A stretch of 64,000 nt of DNA from Schizophyllum amplum (GCA_007026445.1 VDMD01000019.1:475829-539828), one strand, 5' to 3'. Shown: positions 10,589 through 22,774, numbered from the stretch's first letter. The notes: a model not told the origin generated them from the sequence alone. Program-made: numbers and translations.

Positions 10589-11960
10589 ATGATGACGGCG
10601 ACGACGAGCAGGACGACGCTCGACGAAATGGACGTCGACCTAGATTCTCACCTGTCGTACCCAGTCGCGGAGGCGATCACCCTTCCGCCCAGCACTGATG
10701 CAGCAGCGCCAGCACGGGCGCTGCTTAAAGAGCGTCTGTATGTCGGAAACCTTCATCCCACGGTCGACGAGTGCGTTGCCCGATATTTCATCATGTCTGT
10801 AGACTCACCTTGACTAGATACACCCTCATCCGACTCTTCCAGCGCTACGGCAAAGTATCGCGCCTCGACTTCCTCTTCCACAAAGCTGGCCCTCATCGCG
10901 GCAAGCCGCGCGGATACGCGTTCGTAGAGTACGGGTCTACCCAGGTAAGCATACCTGACTCCTCTCAAGTCTGTCGCTTATCCCGTCTGTCCGCGCACAC
11001 GCATCTACGCACCCCTGCACGCTACGCCGCCCGCCGTCAGCCAGCGTCGGGCCTCTCGTCTCTTTCTCGCGCGACGCACGACCAAATTGTCGTCTGACCA
11101 TCAACTACAGGAAGCTACCAGCGCCTTGACCTCGACACACGACCGCCTTCTACGCGGCAGACGCCTTGTCGTCACATACGCCCAGCATGCGCCGACCGAC
11201 GGTGCTTCGTACACGCACCGATCGCAGTATCAGCCAACCTCACTGAGCATACTCAAGAGCGCACAGACGAAGCGGCATGGGTGCGTTGGCTCTTCGCATA
11301 TGGCGCGTCACCTAATGTATCTTCAGAGACAAAATCGCCCTCATGGAGGCGAAGCTCCGCCAGATGGGCGCAGATGAAGAGCCCTCGCGAGCGCACCATG
11401 CGCATCCTTCTCTTCCAGCGAAGCCGCCCCCGACGCTCGAGAGTCTCACCGCGCCTCGCAACCAGCCAGGCGACACGTCCATACATCCCACTCAGCAGCG
11501 ACCCTTGCCTCAGCCGAATGTGTTGTCACAACCACACGCATCCCAGCAACCACAAACCAAGACTGCTCCCTCGTCAAAGGCCTCGCGGAAGCCCTCTCCG
11601 TTGATCTCAGATACACCATCGGCATCAACACTGGCGCAGAGACCTTCCCTGTCGGCACGAGCTACCCTCCCAGGGACGATCCCAGCAGCAAGGGGGTCTA
11701 CGTCACAACGAGCGACTGTTCCTGCAGCGCCGGCTCTGCAGTCCATGCTCAGTCGACCCGCATTCGTGTCACACTCGTCGTCTGGAGTGGCGCGCTCATC
11801 GTCTACCTCGTCGCGTCCGTCGCCTGCCTCGTCGCGTCCCTCATCTGCTCTCGCTCCCCCATCACGAACATCGACGCCTCTCGGCGTGGCGAAGAAAGAC
11901 GCGGGAGTGAAGAAGAAGGCCGGCTTTTCAGGCGTCAAGATTGTGAAGAAGAAGGTGTGA
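10589..11960 (+). CDS. RBM18: RNA-binding protein, RBM18-like, single RRM
   Basis: Predicted RNA-binding protein. The RRM has RNP2 as RLYVGNLHP and RNP1 as KPRGYAFVEY. The insert LDFLFHKAG between them and the EAKLRQMGA helix after the RRM match the RBM18 family order. Exons: up to 10770, 10818-10944, 11111-11280, 11327-11960, all GT-AG. After the RRM comes a disordered Pro/Ser-rich tail with PSSRPSSAL-type repeats ending in a basic KKAGFSGVKIVKKKV, probably nuclear. An in-frame ATG at 10547 would add 14 residues; 10589 has the better start context (AACCATGA). The biological role of this family is poorly known. Confidence 0.85.
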
Positions 11961-11972
11961 AGGTTGTGTGAA

Positions 11973-12067
11973 GGGGATCAGTACTACTACTAGGGGATCA
12001 GTACTACTACTAGGGATCAGTACTACTACCAGGGGATCAATACTACTACTAGAGGACAGTACTGGTA
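11973..12067 (+). repeat. 20-bp tandem repeat just after the RBM18-like stop
   Basis: About 4.5 head-to-tail copies of a 20-bp unit, GGGGATCAGTACTACTACTA, with small changes (one 19-bp copy, ATCAATAC and TACCA variants). It begins 12 bp after the stop codon, so it lies in the 3' UTR or terminator region. Confidence 0.9.
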
Positions 12068-13040
12068 GAATCATTACCACCACCACCAGTCAACTATAGT
12101 CAGCGCGAGTCTGGTCGGTTGTAGCCTGGTGTGGAGGATGGTAATGGTCCGTACCAGGGGCAAGGTAGAGGAAGGATGTTCAATGGACGCGAATTGTTGC
12201 TTTTGGAGTATGTAATCCAGCTGAGGACCGAGATATAGAAGTGCGGAAGCTCGACATCTCCAAGAGCCTTGCGGCCTTTGTGAATTGTTTGTGAATCTAC
12301 GAAATCCTGAAAAGAGACGGACAGAACATGTGACCGTGCGAATGATACTCTACTTATCCTAATTCGTCCAACTCGGCAGATTCGCACATCTGTTTGTCCA
12401 GAGCTGTCAAGCGCCCATGCGCCTTCCTCCCTGCGCGCAAGCGTCAAATTGGCCCAAAATTGACCGGGCTACTAGTAGTACAGATCTCTGACGCTCAAAG
12501 CGCAGCAGGAGCTCCACTTGCTCGCTGGTCGCCGCGCTCCGTCAATCGTTGCTTCTCAACAGCCCGCGTGTCAATGAGGTGCGGCCGTCTGGCGGGCACC
12601 GCCGCGGTTGGAAGATCTGGATTTCTATCTCATTATTTTGTCAATTGACTGTACGAACTATGTGCATGCCTAGTCTCTGCTGCTCGGACAATGCAGGTCC
12701 TTCAAGCCGCAGAAAAACTGTGGTACATTGGATCGAAAGCTATCTCGCTATGACGGTACGTGATTTGTTGAATATTCCGTCAAGTATTTGTGCCGTGGCG
12801 TCGTGCACGCAGATCTAACACCTTGTCTGAAACCGGCCACCTGATGCGCCAGTCCGACGCGCCCGCGCTGCGGAGCCGCCATTCAATCATATGCGCGCCC
12901 ATTGCGCCTTCCCGGCAGGCGCGCGAGTACAAATACCGCGGTGCGAGCACCTCCAGTTCTCCAGACTCTTCCGCCACCCGAGGCCTCCCCATCACCCACC
13001 CTTTCCTTCCTTTGGACGTTCTTTTCCTTCGTTGTCCGTC
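12068..13040. other. Upstream region of chitinase 3
   Basis: No gene recognised. TATA-like GTACAAATACC at 12927-12937, about 105 bp before the chitinase ATG, then a pyrimidine-rich leader. Confidence 0.5.
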
Positions 13041-14656
13041 ATGACGTTCATTCCCTTCGCCCGCCTTTCGCTGCTTGTCGCTGCGGCGCTCACGGTTGTG
13101 TCCTCGGTCCATGCGACTGAGTCGATGCGCATTCCGGCCAACAAGAACGAGACGATGCGCGTCGAGGCACAGCAGGAGAACCCCTCCGTGCACCAGGTCG
13201 CCAAGCGCACGATGCTCGGCCGCCAGGACGCTGGCTTGGTTAACTTTGCGTACTACGTCAACTGTAAGTTCTGCTATTTGTGACATCCACAACGATGTTC
13301 TCATATATTCAACCTCAGGGGCCATCTACGCTGGTCTTGGTAACTTCATGCCCACCGACATCGTCCCCGACCATTTGACGCGTGAGTTGTATTTGCCCAA
13401 ATGCAGTCCCATATAATAACAATCACGCAGACATTTTGTACTCCTTCGCCGATATCGACCCTGCCACCGGCCACCTCACTCTCTCTGACGAGTGGGCCGA
13501 CGAACAGATCACCTTCGATGGCGACGACACCACCGAGGCCGGTACGAACCTGTACGGCTGCCTGAAGCAGATGTACAAGATGAAGCTCGCCAAGCGTTCC
13601 CTCAAGGTGCTGCTTTCCGTCGGCGGCTACACCTGGTCGCAGGAAGGGCACTTCGGCTTCGTCACCAACGATGCTGCACGGGCCCAGTTCGTCACCGACG
13701 CCGTCCAGCTCATCGAGGACTACGGTTTCGACGGTATCGACCTTGACTTCGAGTTCCCCGCGAACGCCGACGAGGGCACTGGCTACGGCAAGCTCTTCAC
13801 TGAGCTCCGTGCCGCGTTCGACACCCTGCAGACGACCAAGGGCGACGCCGAGCCATACCAGCTCACCGTCGCTGTCAGCTCTGGTGCGGCCAACTACGCC
13901 AACCTCGACGTGCCGACCATGGACGCTGCCCTCAGCTACTGGAACCTCATGGTAAGCACGACTCACGTGATTATTTGAACCTCGCATACTGACCCGTGCT
14001 TCAAGGCCTACGACTACTCCGGTGCATGGCTCGACTTCGTTGCCAACCAGGCCAACGTCATCCCGGACGGCGTCAACAACGTGAGCACGAAGCAGGCGCT
14101 CGACTGGTACGCCGGCGCCGGCGCGACCACGAACAAGATGGTCCTCGGTATCCCCATCTACGGTCGCGGCTTCGAGGAGACCGACGGTCTCGGCGCGACC
14201 TACAACGGCGTTGGCGCTGGCACCACCGACCCGGGTGTCTGGGCGTACAAGAACCTGCCCTTCGCCGGTGCTGAGGTCTTCGAGAACACCACGTCCATCT
14301 CCTCGTACTCGTACGACAGCGCCAAGCGCGAGTGGATCTCCTACGACACGCCCGCGATCTCCGCCGCCAAGGGCCAGTACGCCGCCGACAACGGCCTTGC
14401 GGGCACCATGTTCTGGGAGCTCTCGACCGACAAGGTGGGCGAGGACAGCCTTGTGACTGCTGCCGCCGGCAAGCTCGGTACGCTCGACGCGACGGAGAAC
14501 CACATCAAGTACGTCTTCCTCTTTAGATAATACCTGTTACCCCATTGACTGTTGTTCAGCTTCCCGAACTCGAAGTGGGACAACATCAAGAACAACCTCG
14601 GTCAATCTACCACACGCCGCTCGCACATGCGTCGCACTCGCGCTGTCTCGCTCTGA
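13041..14656 (+). CDS. GH18 chitinase 3, secreted, no binding module
   Basis: Third chitinase paralogue, most like chitinase 2. Signal peptide MTFIPFARLSLLVAAAL..., propeptide ATESMRIPANKNETMRVEA, dibasic site (AKR), then a short insert before VNFAYYVNWAIYAG. Four introns (first 13264-13318). It lacks the late intron that chitinase 2 has inside the NLP(F)AGA segment. The catalytic motif FDGIDLDFEFP is intact, as are LSVGGYTWSQEGHF and GTMFWELSTDK. After KWDNIKNNLGQ the protein ends with only a short basic tail (TTRRSHMRRTRAVSL). It therefore has no linker and no carbohydrate-binding domain and may act on soluble or accessible chitin. The frame is uninterrupted. Confidence 0.92.
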
Positions 14657-16648
14657 TTGCCTGATTGGCACGCATACGCCTCTTACGACGTGCACGTTTT
14701 TTGGTTGGATTCATAGGAAGGATTCACATGGGTATAACGCCTCACTTAATGTCACTCATTAGTTATTTAACATATTTATTGGCATGGATGCGTCTGCGAG
14801 ATACTCATTGCACTGCGCAAGTCTCAGTCAGGTTCAAGTAGTAAGAAGTCTTGCTCCTTTCGAAGTTCGACGTGCCACCTCGATGCTACCTTGAGGCTTG
14901 AGCGCGAGCGCTTTGAGCGTAAGTCAACCAGCACGTGCTTCGAACTTGCCTGCTGATGGGCTAGCACAGCCACCGTCAGCGAAGCATCGCGTCCGAGTCA
15001 CCTTGAAATCAGTGACCACTGCCGACGATGCCATCCCTGCTCAGCGCTCAACAGTGCTTCGTCCTCGATAGCCATAGACCACGGCATCATCGATGGCTGC
15101 CATGATACTCTTACGCTTGCCGTCTTCAGCGGAGAACTTGCATATGCATTTACAAATCCACTGGCCGCGCAGCGATTACAACCGTCGCGCATTGCAGACG
15201 AGAACTCCAACAGACCGAGACGTATGACCCTTCGCTGGGGCTCTGCGGCATCCATTACTCCAGGTAAGGGTTGTATGGCACACTCTTGTTCACGGACCAT
15301 GGCTTGCTTATCTCCTAGGCGCCTAAATAGGCGCCCAACTAACGCGCCAAGGACGGAGAGTGCTCAGGTCAGCCGGCCCTCAAAGTCATGTTCATGTCTC
15401 TCGCAGCCGCGGCCGTCTTCTATGACGCTACTGGCGAGAGTGAAGAGGCAGCTACTAGGCAAACCTTGCCCTCGCTCTGCTTACAACGGCGGTCAACGGA
15501 TATCGACGAAGTGAGTCTACCACATGTTCATATTTCTTACTTATAGACCGTACAAACGGTGTCTCACAGCAGAAGGTCCGAAAGTAACCGAATGGGCTTG
15601 TTTCCAATTCTTGTGCGCAGAATATGACCTCTGAGTCGGAAAGGGCTGTTCTGCGCCACAAAAAGCATCGGTCTCGCAGCTAGAATCCTATGTCAAAGTG
15701 GGTCCCCTCTATCGCAAGCAATCTACGGACACAACTGACGATGTCGACTTTCCCATAGAGGCATCTCGTATGGCCTTCTTTAGACTGCCCCTCCGCGGCT
15801 TCGGGCTATCGAACGTATTGCAAGCCTGTGAGGATGACTAACCAGACTTGGTGACGCATTTGTATCGCGGTACCCCATTCTGATCAAAGAGACGTACCGC
15901 CTCTAATCAGGAGCCGATCGGCACTGTATTGCAGCTTAATCGTCTCGCATCGAAGGCCGCGTTCTTGCGGTCCCGGGCACATTCCATCTGCGTGGAAGAC
16001 GCATCCATCCGTGTCATGCTCACGGTGTGTATGTGCCCATTCGCCCTTTGCCCATTGAGCGCCTATCGTACTGAGGCATCCCTCCAGAGTTTCGGCGCCT
16101 AAGAGTGCGATACGCCCTAGCGGGTGGCCGGTGAACTTTATGAGCGCCTGCGCACCGACGCGCTTTGCGCGTGAGCTCGAAAAGCCGCGGATGCGAATCA
16201 GCCACTTCTAACACTGCTTGGACTCTCGGGTGCTGTTGTGCACGACTCAGATCTGTGCGTGCTGTGCATCCTTCCTCCGCACGGCCTTTGCATGACTGAC
16301 TCATCTCAGCGTCCGTTAGCAGCTACACCTTTTCGCTAGACCTCGTTGCTTCTTCCCCGTTTGTGTAGCGGTCGGAGGCAGGCGTCGGGTCAAGACCTGG
16401 TCGATCAGCATAGAAATCTGCAGCACCACAGTACGGGTTCGCAGTACATCTTGGTGACTCATGGGTTTCTTGCATTGACGAAGGCTGACGGAGGATCGGT
16501 CATTCCAGAGCTTCCGACGACAGAAAAAATATAGAGAAATTCTGCCAGGCGAGTACTTAACCGACGACCATCTGTCGACTGCTCTTCGAACGAACGACGG
16601 GATCACGCCCACGAACGCGTATCCGTCATTGACGACTTTACTACGACC
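14657..16648. other. 2 kb gene-poor region
   Basis: No gene I can defend. A stretch at about 15391-15511 (+) reads VMFMSLAAAAVFYDATGES in coding-like codons and ends at a GTGAGT. Another near 15850-16000 reads GDAFVSRYPILIKETYRL. These could be remnants of an old gene, but no family is recognisable. Confidence 0.3.
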
Positions 16649-17434
16649 ATGTCTCGCCCCCGCGCGCCCTCGCCGCCTGTCATCACGCTATACGACGTCC
16701 CCGGCAGCGCACTGCAACCATACGCACCCAATATGCAACCCTGGGCCCCGAACATCTGGCGCATTCGCTTCATCCTAAACTTCAAGCGCCTGCGCTACCG
16801 CACCGTCTGGGTCGAGTTCCCAGATGTCGAGCGCACGCTGCGCGCAATCGGTGCGCCGCCCAGCGCCGTGCGCCCCGATGGGCGCGAGGTGTACACCCTG
16901 CCGGTCATCGTCGACCCGACGGCAAACCCTAGCCACCCCGTCGTCTTATCCAACACCAACACGATTGCCGAGTACCTCGAGACGCGCTACCCCGCCCGTG
17001 CGGTGTACCCGGAGGGCTCGCGCGCCATGCAGACCCTGTTCGTGCACTACATCCAGGAGGTGTTCTCGCGACCGCTGCTCCCGATTATGATCCCCATCAG
17101 CCATGAGCGGCTCCCTGCGCGCAGCCAGGCCCATTTCCGCGGTTATGCGCCCAGTGGATCTGGGTCCTCCAGCGCGTCTCGCGAGGCCGCCTGGGCGGCT
17201 GTCCGCACCGAGTTCGACTTCCTCGCGGGCGTGCTCGACAAGAACGCAGGGGACGGGGATGCGGTTGTCGCACAGGGACATGAAGTAACGTACGCCGACT
17301 TTGCTTTATGCGCGGTGCTGGTTTGGATCGAGCGCGTCGCGCCCCACGATGGATGGGCGCGCGTGCGGATGTGGAATGGCGGGCGGTGGGCTCGGCTGTG
17401 GGAGCGGTGCCTGCCATATATGGACGAGCTGTAG
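16649..17434 (+). CDS. Glutathione S-transferase, fungal FuA-like
   Basis: Intronless frame of 261 codons. The N-terminal thioredoxin-fold domain contains VITLYDVPGSALQPY, a WAPNIWRIRFILNFKRLRYR helix and the WVEFPDV strand. It then has YTLPVIVDP (the cis-Pro loop) and SNTNTIAEYLETRYP, the glutathione gamma-Glu-binding region. The C-terminal half is helical and ends RLWERCLPYMDEL. The WxxRFxLNxKxLxYxTVWVEFPD pattern is typical of basidiomycete GSTFuA enzymes, related to bacterial LigE/F beta-etherases and associated with handling wood extractives and lignin products. Substrate is not predictable from sequence. No signal peptide, so cytosolic. Confidence 0.85.
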   Translation: MSRPRAPSPPVITLYDVPGSALQPYAPNMQPWAPNIWRIRFILNFKRLRYRTVWVEFPDVERTLRAIGAPPSAVRPDGREVYTLPVIVDPTANPSHPVVLSNTNTIAEYLETRYPARAVYPEGSRAMQTLFVHYIQEVFSRPLLPIMIPISHERLPARSQAHFRGYAPSGSGSSSASREAAWAAVRTEFDFLAGVLDKNAGDGDAVVAQGHEVTYADFALCAVLVWIERVAPHDGWARVRMWNGGRWARLWERCLPYMDEL

Positions 17435-18548
17435 GCCGTGCGGAAGCAGGCATTGGAGCCCTTCGCGACGGCCACGCCATATGCGCGCTCGCAGTGTATC
17501 TCCGTGGTCCTCGAAGCGCTCGACGCGACATACGCGGACGGTAACCTGCTCGACGTTAATGACAAGAGCGGGTCATATTGGATCTACATACACATTTTGC
17601 TTACAGATATATCTACTTCAACTAATAAGTCATAGTCATGAAATAGTGGGCTCGTCTCTCAACTGAGCTCGTGCTGAGCTCGTGCAAAGAAGAACCTGAA
17701 GTGAGGTTGATTAAGATCTATGCACGGGGCTTTATAAGCTGTCTCAGAGGTCTAAAGTTGCCCAGCGCACCTCTCGATCTAAATCCCCTGGTGATTAAGC
17801 CTCATGTAGTTGCGCACACTCTTATGGGTCCGGGCTTGCACAGGCACGTGACAAGCATGGACTTTACCGAAATCACCAAATAGTCAATAACACAGAGCTT
17901 TGTCCACCTTCTTCCTCGAACGCCATGCTTCTCGTATAATGGCCTGTCACACCTTGCATTTGAAGGAATACTCAATGAGCTGCCTGACCGTGATATGTCC
18001 TGCCATGAACAGCCTATGGTCCCTACGCCTTCCTTCCTGCCAGTCCCTCCTAATTTTTTGAGACCCTGAATCCACCAGAACAATTGCGGGGTCGTCGGAT
18101 ATCATGCGAGCGCCATTAGACGACTCGGGTATCCTGTGATCATGAAGGACTCGACCTGGAGTCCTTTCTTGGTTTGCCGCCCTCTATCCCTTCACTATTG
18201 GTTCAATTTGGTTGGCCGAACGGCGTTCGAGCCTCGTACCTGGGCCGAATCTGCTCTCATCTAAAGCGTTGTCCGCATCGCTGCATGCAGCAGGCACTGG
18301 GTCGGTTGACTACAAAGGCCTGCTGAAGTCAAGCACATGTCGCGTTGCAGCAACCTTCCATCGCGTTCTTGAAGTTCTTACGCGTGACGTCCAGAACTTG
18401 CTTTAGAATAGTACGAGTAGATTCGCCACTCGATCACTGACGATCGACCACGCCACAAAGCCCTTCTCTCGAATCTTCGAACTGTGGAGGAGAGTAAAGC
18501 TGGCGCAGACATACACGGCAGCGGCGGCAGCTCTCTTCCCAAACGCTC
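17435..18548. other. Intergenic, nothing recognised
   Basis: AT-richer stretch downstream of the GST gene. A 66-codon frame at 17438 just after the GST stop has no domain. No repeats seen. Confidence 0.4.
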
Positions 18549-20154
18549 ATGCGCATATTCGTGGAGCATGACACAGCGTTGAACCACAGCCACTCATTTT
18601 TAACACTTCCTGTCGAAATCCTCGACCATGTCGTCCAGCACCTCGACCTCCTCGACAAGATCTCCCTCGCGCGCTGCTCCAGCCGCTTCAACGGCCTCTG
18701 CACACGCTTGATATACCGCGATGTCGCGTGGTCCCGCTGGCCCCAAGCCCTACAATGTTGCCGGACGTTCCTCAAGTGCCCGCGCACCTCACAAGCAGTC
18801 CGGCGCCTAAGCATATCGTTCGACAGGTGTGTAACGCCGCCCCGCACCCGAGACTACCCATTGACCCAATTGCGCGTCAGCCCCCCACCAAACCTGCTGC
18901 AGAACGCATACAAAATGCTATCTACCGCCCTGCGACAGCTCACGCAACTAACCACGCTTTCTGCAATCGCTATGATCGATGCATACTTCTCCATTGTCCT
19001 CGCCCCTTGCCGTTTCCCTCACCTCGTGGACCTCTCGCTGGCTCTTCCCATCCCTCGTTCATGCACCGCTTTCCTCGCGCGCCATCCCGGAATACGCTAC
19101 CTCCAGATACACCCTATACCTATGGGGACCCCCATGTCACCAGCGCTCGGATTCGATTCTATTCCTTCCATCGCGCTCCCTGCTCTTCACTCCCTCATCG
19201 CGCCTCAGCCATGGATTCTCAAACTTGTTGGGTCCGCGTCGCGGCTGGAAAGTGCCGTCGTGTTTTGGGACCTACGCTTCCCGTGCGATCCACGCGCGGT
19301 GCTTGCGGGACTAGGCGCGCCAGGGTACTTCGTCAGCGTCACCCATGGATGGCGCGAAGACGTCATGGAAGCCGCTGTGGAGGCGCTCCCAAACCTGACG
19401 AGATTCACGTTGCGCTCCTCCATGCGCCACACCGATGCTAAGGTGTGCCCCGCCGGCCCGCCTGCCCGATTCACAACGCTGACTCTGCGCAGTCCTTATT
19501 AGCTGGGTTGAAGCACTACCTACCGCGCTGGAAGCGGCTCATACGTCTGAATATTGTACTTGCGGGTGTGTCCAAGCACGAGCGCCCAGTCCCGCCCACA
19601 GAAGCAGTGCTCGAGGCCGGCTTTGCCACTGTCACGCGGCTGGGCGAGCTTTGCCCTTCTTTGCGCCAGTGCACCTTACCGAGTACGTCTTTTTCACGCC
19701 TCTTCAAACATGGAACAGGTCCCCGACACGCGTTTCTCGTGTTATCGTCTCTACAGGCGATGTATCATTTGCAGGGAACTCATCGGGCACAAACAACGCA
19801 CCAACCACGACCAATCCTCCGGGCGCCGGCATCTCGCCGACCACAGGGAACCCGCCGACCCCCCGCAACGCGCCATCCGCTACGGATATTGAGCCCATAA
19901 CGTGGACACGCCCAATACTATCCGACAACGCGTGGTTTCCGCAGGTCGCGCCGGCGATCAAGTACAAGTTCATCGCGAGAGGAATCTTCCTGGACCGCTA
20001 CCCTCCCGCGCTACTCGCTCGCGCGGGCTTCATGACGGTGGCGCAGACGGAGTCTCTGCAAGACGATTTGAAGCAACTCCGCGAGACAGGGCTGTCGCCC
20101 AGGCAGATAGCGGAGATGGTGTCGAGCCTGATGATGAACAAGCGTCGCCGGTGA
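18549..20154 (+). CDS. F-box protein
   Basis: Probable substrate receptor of an SCF ubiquitin ligase. Near the N-terminus the frame has a clear F-box: LTLPVEILDHVVQHLDLLDK, then ISLARCSSRFNGLCTRLIYRDV. The rest is leucine-rich but lacks a recognisable WD40 or LRR consensus, as is usual in the expanded basidiomycete F-box family. Introns at 19443-19492 and 19683-19756 join the frames cleanly. The second leads into a Thr/Pro/Asn-rich segment (SSGTNNAPTTTNPPG) and a C-terminal helical part ending MVSSLMMNKRRR. About 490 residues. Target unknown. Confidence 0.75.
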
Positions 20155-20811
20155 GGCGCGGGCGATGACACGTGCGCACTCATTCACGTGACTGACGTGC
20201 GTCTGCATGTTCGCACTCATCATGCAAAGTCATACGCCTGCAGGGAATACAGCGCGGCTCATGCACAGCCCAGGTCCTCTATGTCCAGCATTCCAGCAAC
20301 TGCCCTTGTCGTGCTCGTACCAGAGATAGTTTTTAGGATGGGTCAGTCACATCGGCCCTCGTCCCAGATTCGGAAGAGGCGACATGCGAGACAAACATAA
20401 TGCTATACTTACAGGTTATTTATGCATCATCACAATCTGCTGGGATATACCCGCACTGTAGTATATGCACGTACCGTCGGGATACACGTCTAATTGCAAA
20501 CTCATCGGTCGTATACGGTAGTCACGACCTTGCCATGGCCTGTACTCGTCCCGCGGCCCTAGTCCTTCTGAACAGAGTGATAGAATCGCCCGAGATACAA
20601 TTACACTGCATTGTGTGCTCGAGTGCGCCTCAACAAGAGGGCTCTGACACGATGATACTGGTAGTACAAGTCCACGATAATCCCAGTAGTTGCCCTTCAC
20701 GATTCGTTGAGTTCTCGCCGCGACCAGCGCAGATAAATATATGTACAGCGGTTAGCGTCTGTGTCGTCCACCCCGCTGGCGACCGCCTCGCCTTCCCGAG
20801 GGTGTCTCTCT
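20155..20811. other. Intergenic, nothing recognised
   Basis: Between the 3' ends of convergent units. Open frames here are short and lack features. Confidence 0.4.
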
Positions 20812-21280
20812 CTACGACTGGCCGATGTGCCACCCGCGTCGCGCTCCCTCATTCTCATTCCACCCCGTCTGCGATATCTGATGCAACTCCCTGCGAGCAT
20901 CACGGCTTGCGCGTGGCCCATCTGCATCATTCACCTTCGGCCGCTGAAGAGGAAGAGCCTGCCGCTGGATCAGCCAGCGCCTTCCGATGACAGCGATGGC
21001 TCGTTCAACCGAGTCGTACGTGACCCGGAAAACCTGCAAGAGCCATCCAGTCGTCAGCATAGCAGCACCAGAACCTCGATACAACATACGGCTACCCACC
21101 TGAAGTCGGCCACTCGATAGCCATGACATCGTCGTTATCGACGTCCCATTCGCTGTGCTGGACGTGCGTATAGGGTGCGGAATGCTGCTCGGCCTCGTGT
21201 TGCGCGGGATTGCCAGGTTGCACGGGCGCACCGAGCACTGAAAGCACAAGACTTGCTAAGGCGATGACGAGGACCTTCAT
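20812..21280 (-). CDS. Small secreted protein candidate
   Basis: Exon 1 (ATG at 21280) gives a strong signal peptide, MKVLVIALASLVLSVLGAP, then an acidic, His-rich segment (VQPGNPAQHEAEQHSAP, WDVDNDDVMAIEWPTSG). A GT-AG intron seems to follow (GTGGGT...CTTGCAG). The next coding-like frame begins VFRVTYDSVERAIAVIGRRW and ends GWHIGQS. The phases of the two pieces do not match exactly with the canonical sites, so the join or the sequence is off by a base. If exon 2 is not used, the product would be a peptide of about 65-70 residues. No family recognised. The signal peptide is the solid part. Confidence 0.4.
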
Positions 21281-21911
21281 ATTCGAAAGCGTTTAGGAAG
21301 TGAATGAACGAAGGGGAGCGCCGAAGGTGAAAGATAGCGTCGAAAGCCTTTCAAGGCGTGGAACGGTCACGTCAGTGAGGGTCCGCCCCCGGACGACGAT
21401 ACAGCGCACGAAGCAGCAGAGGGGGAGGGGGGAAAGTGCAGCACTAAGCACAAGCGAGTTCAGCGGGCGTCGTATGTATACCTAGCACGGGCACGGGAAG
21501 CTGTGCACCGAGCACGAGTTTGGAAGATCAGCGCAGGGACGACGCACAACAAACGCACATTATTGGTTGATCGTCTCGGGGGTGGACTGATTGAGCCTGA
21601 CCCGATGGCTGATTCCCGGGAACGGGCGAGGTCGACGCAAGTAGGTAAGCGGAAAGGACGGATGGTTCAAGCGATTCTCAGGCGCAGGATAGGCGCGGGC
21701 TCGATATCCCATGGTCTACGGACCACAGCAAGCGATCCAGGAGTCGACGTTCCGTCGTCGATGACTCTGAGTCGATACTTAAGCCTCCCTCGCGGAGGGA
21801 ATTTAAATCATGCCGTTGCGCGGGAGACCACGGCAGTGCACGGCGTCAAAGTTCCGACCACGGCATCAATAGGCACGGAGCAGTCGGAGCAGTCTCCCTA
21901 CACTGCCAGAG

Positions 21912-22120
21912 GCAAGCTTGCGGTGCGCCCGTGAACTGAAAAATCTGTGGGCAGACTGCGGTCTGCCCACGGTTTAACCGTAGTCTGCCCGCGGGGAGAC
22001 TGTAAACCGAGCATCAATCCTGCTCTCGGGCGCACCGAGGGGAGCTTGCAGTCTGCCCGCAAGGCCGGAGAAACAGTGGGTCTCCCCTCGGGCAGCCCGT
22101 AAACTGGGCCCAGACTGGGC
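21912..22120. repeat. Palindrome cluster A
   Basis: Contains a perfect 20-bp palindromic hairpin GGGCAGACTGCGGTCTGCCC-type sequence at 21949-21968 (8-bp arms), then ACGGTTTAACCGT (6-bp arms). GTCTGCCCGC recurs as direct and inverted copies. GGGGAGACTGTAAAC and CTCGGGCGCACCG also occur here and again in cluster B. Confidence 0.6.
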
Positions 22121-22774
22121 CGGTATTAGCTCGATCGACACGTATGATTTCAGCTTGACTTCGTACTTTTTTCTCTAAGTCCTTTCACTGCGAGGCGCCA
22201 TAGCTGCCCACTCGTCCGCCTCTTGGTGACCCGTGCATATTGCTGTGGGTTGCATACGCCTTCTCGACACTGCTGTGGTCCATCCAGCCGACAGACATGC
22301 TCCCACTCAGTGTCGAGTTCCGCCGTTGACGTTGGTGACTGCTTTTGTCAACGGTGTGTTGCATTCTAACTGAGTCCCTGCAACATGCTGACCTTGTCAA
22401 GAAGAGTCTCTTCATGCGTGAATAGCGTAATGTATCCCTTTGTTGTGCTGAGAGTACAATGCGCGTCTAGAGACGGGGGTGCGCCGGACGCGGAGCAACG
22501 CGCTGCATGACGACGCACACCCTGAGGCCTGAGTTCCCGACCCTCCCTGTGCACCCTTTCAATCCCCAGCCCTACATGTCCCATATAATTTATGTATCAC
22601 TATATGTGCTAGCAATGAATGAGGTTCCCCTGCTCAACGAAGCCGACGCCGCACGATGCTGCGACCGACGATTGAAATATTGACCAGCGCTGGCATTGAT
22701 CTACGTATGTACCATATTTGGGTGACAACTGTGAGCATAACGTGCTCCACGAGCGCGGATGATGATCAAAATTG

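Noticed and set aside
13346..14503. 385-codon minus-strand frame
   Set aside because: Antisense shadow of chitinase 3, produced by GC-rich codon bias; no domain.
21503..21934. 143-codon plus-strand frame
   Set aside because: Arg/Ser/Thr-rich random composition, ends in the palindrome cluster; no supporting feature.
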